Shown piece after piece: positions 44,680 to 57,380 of a stretch of DNA of 64,000 bases. The notes beneath the pieces are model-generated. The model was given only the letters and a program-made list of their open reading frames with translations. It was not told where the DNA came from and did no database searches. Positions within the stretch are counted from its first letter, which is position 1. The number at the start of each line of letters is the position of its first letter. Origin of the DNA: Prostheceraeus crozeri (lineage: Eukaryota > Platyhelminthes > Polycladida > Euryleptidae); assembly GCA_907163375.1 (NCBI GenBank), contig CAJQUW010007745.1, forward strand, positions 84,990 to 148,989. Direction: 5' to 3'. The translations under genes were made by a program, and so were the position numbers.

Positions 44680-45303
44680 CTACACAAAAAGTCTACTGAG
44701 TATATTCCTCAGACATCGTATAATGTAAAGTCTCTGTGAAGCACGTTTCAAAATTTCACTTATCTGATTATGCCATGACAGAGAGTCTGAAATAATAAAG
44801 CCAAGAATGCACATCTGGGAAACCCTCGTAAAAATAGGCAGAACTATTTTGTCAACTTGCAATGTGGAGTTGACATTTGCGAGTGAATATTTCGTGGCAT
44901 TTCTTAAAATTGAGCGTTAGTCCGGCATTCAGAAACTTGTCTTCAATCAATGAATATTGCGAAACTTGCTGTAACAGCGACTCAATCTTTTCAATAACAG
45001 TCATATCATCTGCAATTCTGCATATTTGACACAATGCACTGTGTCCAACTTGAAGTCAATAGTTGACACAAATGCAGCAAATAAAAAAGGGCCCAAAACT
45101 GACCCCTGCGGTATACCTGCGTTAGTACTCACTAACGAACCATAACAACCAGGGATACGAACCTTGAAACAAAAAACTATCGCAATATGAAAAATACTTA
45201 GAATCTTTAGAATAATAATCAAAAAACTACGGGCGCTTCGTACTATAAAAGGAGGCAATTGCACGAGACGACGCCGTCCAAAGGAGCATTCTTTCAATGC
45301 CAA
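44680..45303 (-). pseudogene. CR1-like LINE RT fragment
   Basis: Minus-strand pieces in three frames: NAGIPQGSVLGPFLFAAFVS (about 45120-45060), IADDMTVIEKIES (degraded YADD box, about 45015), NAGLTLNFKKCHEI (about 44925), ILGFIISDSLSWHNQISEIL and KRASQRLYIIRCLRNI (about 44800-44700). This order is the palm and thumb of a CR1/L2-type RT, similar to LINEs A and B. Both ends are truncated. Confidence 0.75.
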
Positions 45304-47239
45304 GCGCCCTGGCTATGTCATTATACATCAATGATATCCTAAACCTTCAAATTCGCTGTGTGCTTGAAGGTCTTGAAGGTCCTCTACCACAAAACACAAA
45401 TGCATTAAAAGTTGAACGTTCTAAAAATATTCGAATTTTTCAAAGTATAGAAATTTTGAAATTCAAATTTTCAAATTTTGGCACCTGCTACACCTGTCAT
45501 ATCTCCAATACTTCATCAAGAAGGGCATCGTCTGGTACACAAACCATAAATGATGCTTGGTTGAATTTTTAAAGTGAAAAGAGATCTTACTGAGATGATT
45601 CAAAGTCAGCGACACTTTTTACCGTCGCACTGTGATTCGCTGTTTGAATGAACCAATGCAGAAAGAATATGTCATTTATTCTTAAATGTGAATCTTACGC
45701 TGCCAGAATTGAAGGCCCTCGTGCTAAAACCGGCTAAGTACATTTTTGTCAAAAATGAGATATTGGCAGAAGTCTGATGGTTAGAATCTCTGTTGTTATC
45801 AGACAGAATATGGAATTTCATATTCGAAATCCTTTAGGAGAAAACGTGCTTTAAAAATCGGCTAAATATTGCATCGAATGAAATCCCCGTGCAAGATTCT
45901 TCAAACATCAAATACTGAACCAAGTGACTCACTTCAACTTTCACATCGAAGTTGATGTTCGGAACTCAATCATGTTTCAAATTTCATGGCATTCTGATAA
46001 ATAGTTTCTTTTCTGCAGAAGAAAATGTGCGAAAATTGCCAAGTGTTTCACAATTCATAGATATTTTTTGAATTTTACCATTGGATTCCAATGGGAATGC
46101 TTTAACCTTACCTATAGCCGAGAGCGACTAGCTGTGACACTTAAGAATTTGATTTTTTTATTCAGCGTTTCAAGATCTACAAATCCATGCTATTAAGACC
46201 TTTGTGCGCGAATTTAGGAAGAAAGTCTCAGTAGCTCCCGGACTAAATGTCGTAGCTGGCATTACTGTCCGCTGAGTTACATTGAGATTGCATTCAGTTA
46301 AAAACTACTTTAGTCCGGAAGAAGCACTCTATGTCACGCTTCCATAAAAATTATGCAATAGTTTAGGGCAATTTCATACAGTAACGGACGCTCGCTTACA
46401 GGACTTTTTAAGCTCCGAATACATTTTGAAGCATCCTAGATCTTCTGGATTTCTCGCACATATTTGTTTATATTAGTTATTTATCTCATAGAATAATTAG
46501 ACCGAAATTCACACTGCAGCCAATATAAGAGCCCAAAAAGTGGGTGCAACGGACGCTCGTGGAGAAAACATTCTTCTTACTTCTTAATTTTCATCTGAAA
46601 ACTCAGCGAATTGACCAGGAGTTCACTTTCAAATGATATTTTCCTAAAACTAGAGACATGAAATTTTAAGAAAATAATATTGATAAGCATATAATTGCTT
46701 TGGCTTTATTTCATCACTCGCATTTACGGATGTTGGTTCTGTCCGCTTGCTAATTTATGCTTCTAAATTAATCGTGTACTCATTTCTTCCGGTGATTGTT
46801 AATACTGTACATTAATGATAGGTGCCCGTACATTTATTTATATTTTAATCAATTCATTTGCAGTTTTGCGTCATAAAGTCCGCGTAGCGGACATTGCTAA
46901 TTATTTTCTGCATTTTTACTAAATTGTTCAACATTATCTATTATGGATTGACACTATTTATTATTCCAATTAGAAATTCAAGCATCCCTTTACATACTGT
47001 ATATTATTGGTATTCAGAAGCATTTAGGAGAGTTCAGAACAATAGAGTATCCCTCCATGTAGGCTATACGTACACAGATTATAGTGATTCAATTTATCAT
47101 GTTACATTGTTTAGAGTGCATAGTCTCTGGCTGATACAGAATGAGGATTTAGATCAGGGGCTTATTTCAATTCAAGGTCCCTAACCTTACTACCTTACGG
47201 TTAGGTACCTAGTGTCATGCTCCCTTATGGTGAATAAGC
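45304..47239. other. no recognisable gene
   Basis: AT-rich. I looked here for the missing 5' CARD exon on the minus strand and found no donor preceded by CARD-like sequence. The open frames at 45297-45572 and 46894-47184 show no motif. Confidence 0.45.
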
Positions 47240-49830
47240 GCATAGAAATTCGATATTCTGTAATAATAAAAAATGACTTGAATACGGATATGGACCAATG
47301 AAAACAATAGAAGGTCGTAGGGACGGACATGCGGCTATCATGACCAACTGAAGCTGGGACATTCCCATAACGACATCTAAATTTTCATAATTTTTAATAA
47401 ACTTATAGTTAATAAGACTAAGGTTTGTCCTTAACAGGACGGGTGGTGCGGTTCCCACACCGGAAAAACAACACCCATACATAAAAACGTTCAAGCGCTC
47501 AATCTTTGACAATCCTAGGACTACAATTTAAGAGTCCCTCAAACTTGAACGAGATCGGTGTGGAGGACCTTGCCACTCAGTGCCCATTTTTCACTCAGCG
47601 CTTCAAAAGCGGGCTGGACCTGTACCCCTAATGGTCCTGCCTGACTTGTGACCTCGACAATCATGATGCATGAAGGTCTTTAAGCAACAAACACTGACGG
47701 ATCTGATTGCGTGACGGGCGGACCTACCCGGGGTCCATAACATAGCGATATACGGGCTGGACTTTAACCCTTAAGTGTACGAGATCGTCACAAGCCGCTT
47801 AACAAGTGATCTCCTTGGACAAAGTTTCAGGCTCGACTTGATTAGGAACTTATATGTAAAAAGACCACTTAGTATCACCATGCAACCCCCCTGAGACCAG
47901 TAACCGAACACAGTCCATTCCACACACTAGGGTATTCGCGATAAAAAAAAAACGTTAAAACAAATAAAACAATAGTTGCGTTTTACGGCCCCATCTACCT
48001 GTGAACCTCAAGCCCAGGCGGGCGGGGCCCCGCATAAACTAAAAGCGGCTGCATTCCTAAATATAAAAACAGTAATGATATGTGTAGAATAATAAGTAAT
48101 CTGGATAGTAATAGTAAAACAAAAACAAAACATCCGCAAAAGACGGATACATCCAGAACAAACTAATATATGGTGAAATACGAATGGTAATAACAATAAA
48201 AAAAATGCGATGTACAGCTGCCTGGCTAGAAATATCCAAACCTTGACTAGTAAATTGGTAAGACCGGTTAGGATTTTCTCAGTACATGCCTACAATTTTA
48301 GACTTACAATATCCTCTGCTGCTCATCACAAAAAGTGTCAAATTAATTCGTTTAATTAAACTTCAAGAAAGTGAGCAGATGTGACAATAACGTAAAACCT
48401 GGCCGCAATACATTAATTTCCCATGTTATAAAGGTATTGCAGCACTGTCTGGAAATGTCTACAATACAACAGGGAAATTCAAAATCTTCCACTTATTATA
48501 TTGAAGGTTCGAAGACCGTCACTACTAACTTGAGTCTCACATCGAGGTAACCAAACGGCTTTCTGTCATTGACTCCGTTTCTATCTGCAAGAAGCTCCAT
48601 TGGGTAAATTTTCGAATTAAGGAATTGAAATGCTTGTAAGTTATTACGCATATATCGTCTATATATCACGAAGTGTTGACAATAATTTAGCTATCCAAAC
48701 TTTTATTTTTACCAATTGTTTCCATAAAAGCAAAAATTCGCAATTTAACAGAAACAAGTCGCAAGTAAAAGGACTGCAATTCCCTCCCATAGGTACTCCT
48801 CGAATTTGTCTGAAACACGTAACCGGTAAAAAGAAATGTAGACTCAGCACTATAAAATCAATAGCTTTCTTAAAAGAGTCCACTCATAAACAAAATACCC
48901 CTAAAATTTGATTTAGTGAGAAGAACCGCCTTCTCATATCCTACACACAAGTATCTACGATTAGTGGCATTGAAAAAAATGGAGATCAAGGATTGAAATA
49001 ATAATATTCTTGATAGCACCTTGTTCTAAGTTTGTATATAGAGTAGAGAAGTCAAAAACTTGCATAGAGTGGACGTACACGTTAGAATATACACTGTCAA
49101 AAAAATCTTGAGTCGAGGCTACAACACTCCAAAAAATAAGAAAACCAGTATACTCCTGATTACTCACAGTATCTATGAAATTTGCTCTTATCACTTTCGA
49201 CTCTTTTGTTGATATTCCACCGATAACTTCTTAGTTGTAGCAATTTCTGGCTCCCGGCAATGGAATCCTAAACTTATAAGGATTTTATGCAATTTTTGAA
49301 TCCAAAAAGTTTTGGTAGTTTAAGTCTTGTCACTATAACATTAATATTTAAAGTTATATCCATATCTTTAACGTGTTTAGTAGGGACTTCCTTATCAGAA
49401 ATAACTAGGTTATAAGTTTGCATTGCCTACTGCAGTGAAGAATCTATGTCCAAACCAGCTCGTCCCATCAGGATTTTGAGATAGAACTTTACATGATGAA
49501 ACTAAAGTTGTTTGGATGCTTTTATAGACAGGAAACGACTATCAAGGTTTTTTATGGAGAACTTGCAACTCCTTATCAACACAAACGCGCTGCCATTATC
49601 TTTCCACCCAACTCTTACACACGAAAGATGCGGTGCTTTACTAACATCATGGCCCAGTTTTTTCAAATAGAGAAGTCATCAACTTTAAGGTGAAGCACTG
49701 GACACATCCGGAACCAATAATTATCATGGAATCGCTGATCTCTTTTTGAATGGATTTCCATGATATTGACCTAGACAATCTGTGTTTAGTGCCATACGCG
49801 AATATAGAATAACGGCACCTATACGATGGC
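47240..49830 (-). pseudogene. Naiad-like Penelope element, copy N1a (RT and 3' end)
   Basis: Minus-strand remnants of the element seen more completely at 52831-56720: FWSVVASTQDF and VHSMQVFDFSTLYTNLEQGA (about 49130-49020), FRQIRGVPMGGNCSPF (about 48810-48760), and LLSTLRDI, the degraded RYIDD region (about 48670). The 3' region (47240-48250) matches 52831-53770 and 56721-57380. Numerous one-base insertions and deletions break every frame. Confidence 0.7.
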
Positions 49831-50434
49831 GGCTTCTAATGGATCACAATTGGAAGACACCGGCAGCTTATCTGTGAACTTCGCAAATATTCACGGCCAT
49901 TATCATTTCTCTTTACATATGAAAGCATTCTGACAAAATAACTAACAACAAATCGCCATGCGGCAAGAATTGCAACAGATTGCATGCTGTCAGTAATTGA
50001 ATCTTTCAGGGATCCCTACAATTGGCACCAAACCGGAGCGCTGAAATTTTTCCATCACCAAACAGCTGTGTCCCATTCTTGTCTCAGTAAACAAAGCGGA
50101 AAGTCGGATTTCTATGATAAACTAAGTATTACAATTTCAAAGCAGCACCATTGACGTACCTAATCGAATAGCAAACAATCCATTGTCTCTGGCAGTCTCA
50201 TCGGAATAGATATAGTAGTATATGGGTATATTTGAAAATAAATGAAAATCTTCAGATACAATAATCAGCATCAAATAAAGTAAAGTTTCTGTCATTAGAA
50301 GTTACAAATTTATACAACATTTCACAGCCAAAAACGCAGTAATAGAGTGAAGATGGTCATGACGACCGATTCGTAAGGACAGATGCGAAAGGAATGAACG
50401 AATTCCTTGCGCTTCAATGGTTCCAAAAATCTTG
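49831..50434. other. unexplained 0.6 kb between two overlapping Naiad-like copies
   Basis: No similarity to the adjacent element or other repeats in the window that I can see. It separates N1a from N1b, which both contain the same ~0.7 kb RT segment. It could be an insertion, true flanking DNA, or a mis-join. Confidence 0.4.
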
Positions 50435-52830
50435 ATCGAGGCTACACTCCAAAAATAAGAATAACCAGTATTACTCCAGATTGACTCAACAGTATCTATG
50501 GAAATTTTCTCTTATCACTTTCAGACCTTTGTTGATATTCCACCGATAACTTTTTTAGTTGTACAATTTCTTTCTGGCTCCCGGCAATGAAATCTAAACT
50601 TATAAAGGATTTATTATGCAATTTGGAATCCAGAAAAGTTTTGGTAGTTTAAGGTCCTTGTCACTAACATTAATATTAAAAGTTTGGATTTCATATCTTT
50701 TAACGTGTTTAGTAAGGACTTCCTTATCAGAAATAAGCTCAGGTTTATAAGTTGCATTGCCTACTGCAGTGGAAGAATCTAAGGTCTAAGAGCAGTGATG
50801 TCAGAGAAACACGCACCCCAAGCTCGTTGGGATCCATCAGGACAGTTTCTTGAGAATTAAGGACCTTGTTTACCAGGTCTGAGACCACAAGGTCTGATCC
50901 TGTAACTGCTTGTACTTACTCTTACATCGACAAGCATCGACCAAAACCTTGGGGAAACAGAACGACTAATCAATGTCAAAACCAAGCTCGTCCATCAGAT
51001 TTTGAGATAGACTTTTTTACATATGAAACTAAAGTTGTTGGATGCTTTATCGAAGGCACGACTATCAAGTTTTTATGGAATCTTGCCAAGCTCCATATCA
51101 ACACACAACGAGAGCCTAGCCATTAACTTTCACCACCAACTTCTTACAACGAAAGCATGCGGTGGCTTTACTAACCATCATGACCTGTTTTTTCCAAATA
51201 GAGAAGTCATTCACCGTATTAAGTGAAAGCGAGACATGGGACACAAAACAAAAAACGAGACTATAAGAGTTATCTATGAGAATCGCTTGATACTCTTTTT
51301 GATCTGGAGTTCATGATATAAGGACCTAACAATAACTCGCTGTGATTTAGTGCCAGAAACGCGAATATACTCCTGAGAACCATGGATCATTAATTATATC
51401 TACATTACCGGTAAAAACATGCCCAAAAGGCTCATAAACGAGAACAGGTCATCGAGTCCCAGCTGCAATCGCTTCATTTAAAAATGCCAACATCTTCCCT
51501 GAATTGACCACTATATACAGAACGCTTATGAGCATAATTGAAGCGCAAATTCAAAACACAATAGGGATATAAAGCCTTATGCGGTTACAGCTTTGGGATG
51601 ATATAATATTCACTTAATTTCTGTAACTAAGCCAACACTTTTATCATTACAATACCGAAGGTAAGCATGAAGTATTTGTCACTAACTGAGCCTTCGAAAG
51701 AATCACCCAATGCTTTTTTGTCTTCGGTAGAGCGTATCCACTTGTGAGTGTTCGGAAAATAATCTACTATGACCATATGTTTTGTCAAACACGAAAAGAT
51801 ATGTCAGTTCGACAGATCAAGAAGCCTAGAATAACCGAGCAGCTTATAAGCATGCTATCACTCATCGATTTCCTAGCAACAAAAAAAGAAATTCTTAATT
51901 TGATGCTCCGTTCATCAACTCTTGTAACGTGACTCCAGAGAGACTCTCCACAACAACTCTTAGATGTGAGATATTGACTTTTGCTACCACCCGACTTTCC
52001 ACAGGCCATGGCTCTCTTACGTCCCTGCTCCACTGAGAACTCCAACCATGAAAATGAAATTTGCATTGTTCTGAGAGAGCGCAAGCCTCCGCCTAAACAC
52101 ACTGTCCATTTGCACACCCAAAGGATGCAAGGTGTTCAGCGTTCTTATATGAAAATCTTCCTTACTGTTAAGCTCGAAGGCAATTTCTGTATCAGATTTA
52201 TTACGAACATCGACAAAGTCAATAATTTGTATACTTACATCATCCCAACTGTGATTAGAACTATTAAAATGATTACTTAAATACGTATTGAGATGATTCT
52301 TTTGAACAGACTGCCGATGCCCATTAAGTCTACAATGTAATGGCTGTTTTGTCTGTCCAACATACTGGACCCCACATGATTGACATGTGATCAAATATAT
52401 TACATGCCTACTCTTACACGAGAAACTACTAGGATAATTTAAAACGAACCGTCTGCCGGTACTAAAACTCTTAAAAGTAGTATTAGTGTCAAGAGATTTA
52501 CAACATAGGCATCTTTTGCTGCCACAGACATCAACACTACTGACGCATGTGGAGGGCGCTATCCACTCCTTCGCATTAACGTCATACACTTTAGCTTGCA
52601 TTATATCCATATTTCAAATGCCAGGACCCCATACTAAGCAAGGAATCCTTTCAGAGGTTGGACTTTAGATCCTTGCTATCTAATTGGTACTTAGACCTAA
52701 CACAACTACCGATGTCATTAATAAACCGCTATAAGAATGTGAGGCTTTCGCCTGCCAGCAGAGGTCCAGTAAGCGGGGTCATAAAACCACCAGCATCTGC
52801 AGACTTACTGTGTTAGCAATTGAAGCTGGA
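50435..52830 (-). mobile_element. Naiad-like Penelope element, copy N1b
   Basis: Holds the endonuclease (52017-52610), linker and the start of the RT, corresponding to 54640-56720 of copy N2. It stops inside the RT at about 50435. Indel-rich except for 52131-52770, which matches N2 almost exactly. Confidence 0.65.
52017..52610 (-). pseudogene. N-terminal GIY-YIG endonuclease of copy N1b
   Basis: MDIMQAKVYDVNAKEWIAPS, a Cys cluster CGSKRCLCCKSL, RRFVLNYPSSFSCKSRHVIY, LITCQSCGVQYVGQTKQPLH, CRLNGHRQSVQKNHLNTYLS, then LNTLHPLG, after which the frame shifts. VIYLI...QYVGQT is the GIY-YIG core, with Arg of CRLNGHR downstream. It begins the element, upstream of the RT, which is the permuted order of Naiad/Chlamys-type Penelope elements and not the canonical C-terminal position. 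Confidence 0.75.
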
Positions 52831-53788
52831 CATTCCCATAACGATGTCTACATGTTTCATAATTTTAATAAACTTATAGTTAATAAGACTTAAGGTTTGT
52901 CCTTAAGAGGACAGGTGGTGCGTTCCCACCGGCAGACATTAAACGTTCAAGGCGCGTCAAACTTTTGACTATCCTAGGACTACATTTTAGAGCCAAACTT
53001 GACGAGATCGGTGTGGAGGACCTTCCCACTAGTCCATTTTTCACTCAGCGCTTCTAAAGCGGGGCTGGACCTTACCCCTAATGGTCCTCTGACTTGTGAT
53101 CCTCGACAAATGCATGAATGCATGAAGGTCTTTAAGCACAAAGACTTGACGGATCTGATTGCGTGCCGGGCGGACCTACCCGGGGGTCCATAACATAGCG
53201 CTATACGGGCTGGACTTCACCCTTAAGTGTACGAGATCGTACAAGGCCGCTTAACAAGTGATCTCCTTGGTCAAAGTTTCAGGCTCGATTGATTAGGAAC
53301 TTATATATAAATAGACACTTAGTAATCACCATGTCAACCCCATGGAGACCAGTAACCGACACAGTCCATTCATCACACTAGGGTAGTTAGCGATAAAAAA
53401 AAAAGAACAAACGTTAAAACAAATAAAACAATAGCCAGTCGTCAGCAGGTACCCGCCTGGTTGCGTTTCGGCCGGCCCCTCTACCTGAACGCTCAAGCCC
53501 AGGCGGGCGGGGCCCCGCATAAACTTATATGCGGCTGGCATTCTAAAATCAATACAGTAATGATATGTGTAATAATAAGTAATACTGATAGTAATAGTAA
53601 AAACAAAAACAAAACAACCGCAAAAGACGGATACATCCAAAACAAACTAAAATATATGTGTGAAATACTGAAATGGTATAACCAATAAAAAAAAATGTTT
53701 AGAAAACAGTGTTAATTATATTGTTTAAAATGCGCACTGCGATGTCAGCTGCCTGGCTGAGAAATATCCAAACTTGACTAGAAAATTG

Positions 53789-55704
53789 TTATGACCGGTT
53801 AGGATTTTTCTCATTACATGCCTTCATTTTAGACTTACAATATCCTCTGCTGCTCATCACAAAAAGTGTCATATTAATTCGTTTAATTAGATCTTCAAGA
53901 TGTGAGCAGATGCGACAATAACGTAAAACCTGGCCGGCAAATACATTAATTCCCATGTTATAAGGTATTGCACTGTCTGGAAATGTCAACAGAACAACAG
54001 GGAAATCAAAATCTTCCACTTTATGATATATTGAGGTTCGAAGACCGTCTCTACTAGATTGGAGTCTCACATCGAGGTAAACAACGGCTTTGTCATTGAC
54101 TCCGTTTCTATCTGCAAGAAGCTCCATTGGGTAAATTTTCGGAATTAAGGTATTGAAATGCTTGTAATTTATTACGCATATATCGTCTATATATCTCGAA
54201 GTGTTTGACAATAATTTAGCTAGTCCAAACTTTTTATTTTTAACCAATTGTTTCATAAAAGCAAATTCGCAATTTAACAGAAACAAGTCGGCAAGTAAAG
54301 GACTGCAATTCCCTCCCATTGGTACTACCTCGAATTTGTCTGAACACGTAACCGGAAAAAGAAATGTAGACTTCAGACACTATAAAATCAATAGCCTTCT
54401 TAAAAGAGTCCACGTCATAACAAGAATACCCCTTATATTTGATTTTGGAGAAAAACGACTTCTCATATCCTACACACAAGTATCTACGATTAGTGGAATT
54501 GAATGTGAGATCAAGGATGGAAAAAATATTATTCTTGATAGCACCTTGATCTAAGTTTGTATAAAGAGTAGAGAAGTCAAAAACTTGCATAGAGTGGACG
54601 TTCACGTTAGAAATATTCCTCAAAAAATCTTGAGTCGAGGCTACACTCCAAAAATAAGAATAACCAGTATTACTCCTGATTGACTCACAGTATCTATGGA
54701 AATTTTCTCTTATCACTTTCAGACCTTTGTTGATATTCACCGATAACTTTTTAGTTGTACAATTTCTGGCTCCGGCAATGAATCTAAACTTATAAGGATT
54801 TTTATGCAATTTGGAATCCAGAAAAGTTTGGTAGTTTAAGGTCCTTGTCACTAACATTAATATTAAAGTTTGATTTCATATCTTTAACGTGTTTAGTAAG
54901 GACTTCCTTATCAGAAATAAGCTCAGGTTTATAAGTTGCATTGCCTACTGCAGTGGAAGAATCTATGTCAAAACCAAGCTCGTCCATCAGGAGTTTGAGA
55001 TAGAACTTTTTACATATGAAACTAAAGTTGTTGGATGCTTTATCGACAGAACGACTATCAAGTTTTTATGGAGATCTTGCAACTCCATATCAACACAAAC
55101 GTTGCTAGCCATTATCTTTCCCACCCAACTTCTTACAACGAAAGATGCGGTGCTTTAACTAACATCATGACCCTGTTTTTTCCAAATAGAGAAGTCATCA
55201 ACTTTTAAGTGAAGGCGACTGGACACACGAGATATAATGATTATCTATGGAATCGCTGATCTCTTTTTGAATGGATTTCCATGATATTGACCTAGACAAT
55301 CTGTGTTTAGTGCCATACCGAATATAGCTCTGAGACCTGGATCATTTATTATATCTAAATTACCGGTAAAAAACATGCCCATAAGGCTCATAAACAAAAC
55401 TGGTCATCGAGTCACAGCTGCAATCGCTCTGTAAAATGCCAACAACTTCCTGAATTGTCAGGCTATTAAGAAACTTATTATAATTAAGAATTTCAAACAA
55501 ATAGGGTTATTAAGCTTATGGTACACTTTGGGAGGATATAGATGTTTCGCTTTTTTCTGGAACTAAAGCACAGACACTTTTATCAATAAATACAGAAGTT
55601 AAATGAAGTTTGTCAACTAAATGAGACTTGAAAGGAATCACTATATGCGTTTTGTCTTCGGTAGAGCTATCCCTCTTGTTTCTATATAATTTTACTATGA
55701 ACAT
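53789..55704 (-). pseudogene. linker and reverse transcriptase of copy N2
   Basis: Linker: THIVIPFKSHLVDKLHLTSV, FIDKSVCALVPEK (about 55650-55550), then MDELGFDIDSSTAVGNATYK and VLTKHVKDMK (about 54985-54885). RT: KLHKNPYKFRFIAGARNCTT, SYFWSVASTQDF, MQVFDFSTLYTNLDQGAIKN, FRQIRG, MGGNCSPLLADLFLLNCEFA, RYIDD at 54182-54196 (catalytic Asp pair), MELLADRNGVNDKAVVYLDV, FPVVLLTFPDSAIPYNMGIN and a C-terminal helix region to MKACNEKNPNRS. Frameshifts occur near 54300 and in the linker. The sequence pattern is a Penelope-like RT of a clade other than the one at 9739-10770. I could not locate the CxC linker motif reported for Naiads. Confidence 0.75.
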
Positions 55705-55866
55705 ATGTTGTCAAAACGAAAGATAGGTCATTCGACTGATCAAGAAGCCTAGAATACATAATTTTAAGCATGCTATCACTAATCGATTTCAAGCAATTAT
55801 AGAAATGTCTTATTTTGTTGCTCTTACATCAACTCTTGAAGCTCCTTGAGAATATCCTCACAACTA

Positions 55867-56478
55867 TTAGATGGAGGATATTTCTTTCCTACCCGACTTC
55901 CTAAGGCCATGGCTTCTCTTACGTCTGCTAATAGGAGAACTAAAAAATGAAAATGAATTTGCAGTGTTCTGAGAGGCGCAACCTCCGCCTAACACTCTGT
56001 CATTCAAACCCAAAGGATGCAAGGTGTTCAGCGTTCTTATATGAAAATCTTCCTTACTGTTAAGCTCGAAGGCAATTTCTGTATCAGATTTATTACGAAC
56101 ATCGACAAAGTCAATAATTTGTATACTTACATCATCCCAACTGTGATTAGAACTATTAAAATGATTACTTAAATACGTATTGAGATGATTCTTTTGAACA
56201 GACTGCCGATGCCCATTAAGTCTACAATGTAATGGCTGTTTTGTCTGTCCAACATACTGGACCCCACATGATTGACATGTGATCAAATATATTACATGCC
56301 TACTCTTACACGAGAAACTACTAGGATAATTTAGAACGAACCGTCTGCCGGTACTAAAACTCTTAAAAGTAGTATTAGTGTCAAGAGATTTACAACATAG
56401 GCATCTTTTGCTGCCACAGACATCAACACTACTGACGCATGTGGAGGGCGCTATCCACTCCTTCGCATTAACGTCCAT
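55867..56478 (-). pseudogene. N-terminal GIY-YIG endonuclease of copy N2
   Basis: Near-identical to the N1b endonuclease in DNA and protein: CGSKRCLCCKSL, VIYLITCQSCGVQYVGQT, CRLNGHRQ, FHIRTLNTLHPLGLNDRV, then a basic segment SRRKRSHGLRKSGR. It is preceded on the minus strand by the partial copy N3. One extra C near 56475, relative to N1b, moves the upstream start out of frame. Confidence 0.75.
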
Positions 56479-56720
56479 ACACTTTAGCTTGCATTATATC
56501 CATATTTCAAATGCCAGGACCCCATACTAAGCAAGGAATCCTTTCAGAGGTTGGACTTTAGATCCTTGCTATCTAATTGGTACTTAGACCTAACACAACT
56601 ACCGATGTCATTAATAAACCGCTATAAGAATGTGAGGCTTTCGCCTGCCAGCAGAGGTCCAGTAGCGGGTCATAAACCACCAGCATCTGCAGACTTACTG
56701 TGTTAGCAATTGAAGCTGGC

Positions 56721-57380
56721 CATTCCCATAACGACTCTAAATGCTTCATAGTTTAATAAACTTAGAGGTTAATAAGAACTTTAAGGTTGCCCTTAAGAGA
56801 CAGGGTGCGTTCCACCGCAACATTAAACGTTCAAGGCGCGTTCAAACTTTTGACTATCCTATGATACATTTTAGAGCCAAACTTGACGAGATCGGTTGGG
56901 GTGGGTGGTGGGGGTGTAGGTGGGCGATGGCAGGACCTTCCCACTATTCATTTTGGTCGCAATCAGAAGCTACTAAAGCGGGCTGGACCTTTACCCCCTA
57001 ATAGTCCTATGACTTGTGATCCTCAGAACAAATCCAATGAATGCATAAGGTCTTAAGCACAAAGAACTTGACGGATCGGATTGCGTGCTTGGCGAAACCT
57101 TCCCGGGGTCCATAACAGAGCGCTATACGGCTGGACCACCTAAAGTTACGAGATGACAAGGCCGCTTAACAAGTGATCTCCTTGGTCCCAAAGTTTCAGC
57201 TCGATTGAATTAGGAACTTATATATAAATAGACACTTAGTAATCACCCATGTAAACCCCAAGGAGACCAGTAACGACACAGTCCATTTCATCACACTAGG
57301 GACAGTTAGCGATAAAAAAAAACATAGACGTTAAAACAAATAAAACAATAGCCAATTCGTCAGCAGGTACCCCCGCCTGG
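56721..57380 (-). repeat. Naiad-like 3' region, partial copy N3 (pseudo-LTR)
   Basis: Matches 52831-53480, including GTTAAAACAAATAAAACAAT and CGTCAGCAGGTACC, with many indels. It stops after GCCTGG.CGCGTTTCG, where TCG repeats begin, while the sister copies continue into GCCGGCCCC. In element orientation it precedes N2. There is a local G-rich insertion at about 56898-56925. Confidence 0.7.

Larger units (their letters stand above)
52831..56720 (-). mobile_element. Naiad-like Penelope element, most complete copy N2
   Basis: On the minus strand: GIY-YIG endonuclease, linker, RT, 3' region. The boundary words CTGTGTTAGCAATTGAAGC and CATTCCCATAACGA recur near 52808 and 56700, so N2 is preceded by a partial copy (N3) of the same 3' region, the pseudo-LTR arrangement typical of Penelope-like elements. 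Unit length is about 3.9 kb. Parts are indel-rich. Confidence 0.75.

Noticed and set aside
53430-53500. Hammerhead ribozyme in the Naiad-like 3' region (CTGACGA and GAAA within 40 bases, minus strand)
   Set aside because: The bases between GAAA and the next stem lack the U-H cleavage arrangement, and the spacing does not close stems I and III. Naiads are reported to lack canonical hammerheads.
54182-54320. Selenocysteine recoding in the Naiad-like RT
   Set aside because: Frames here are disrupted by indels, so no TGA can be placed reliably opposite a conserved Cys, and no SECIS was recognised.
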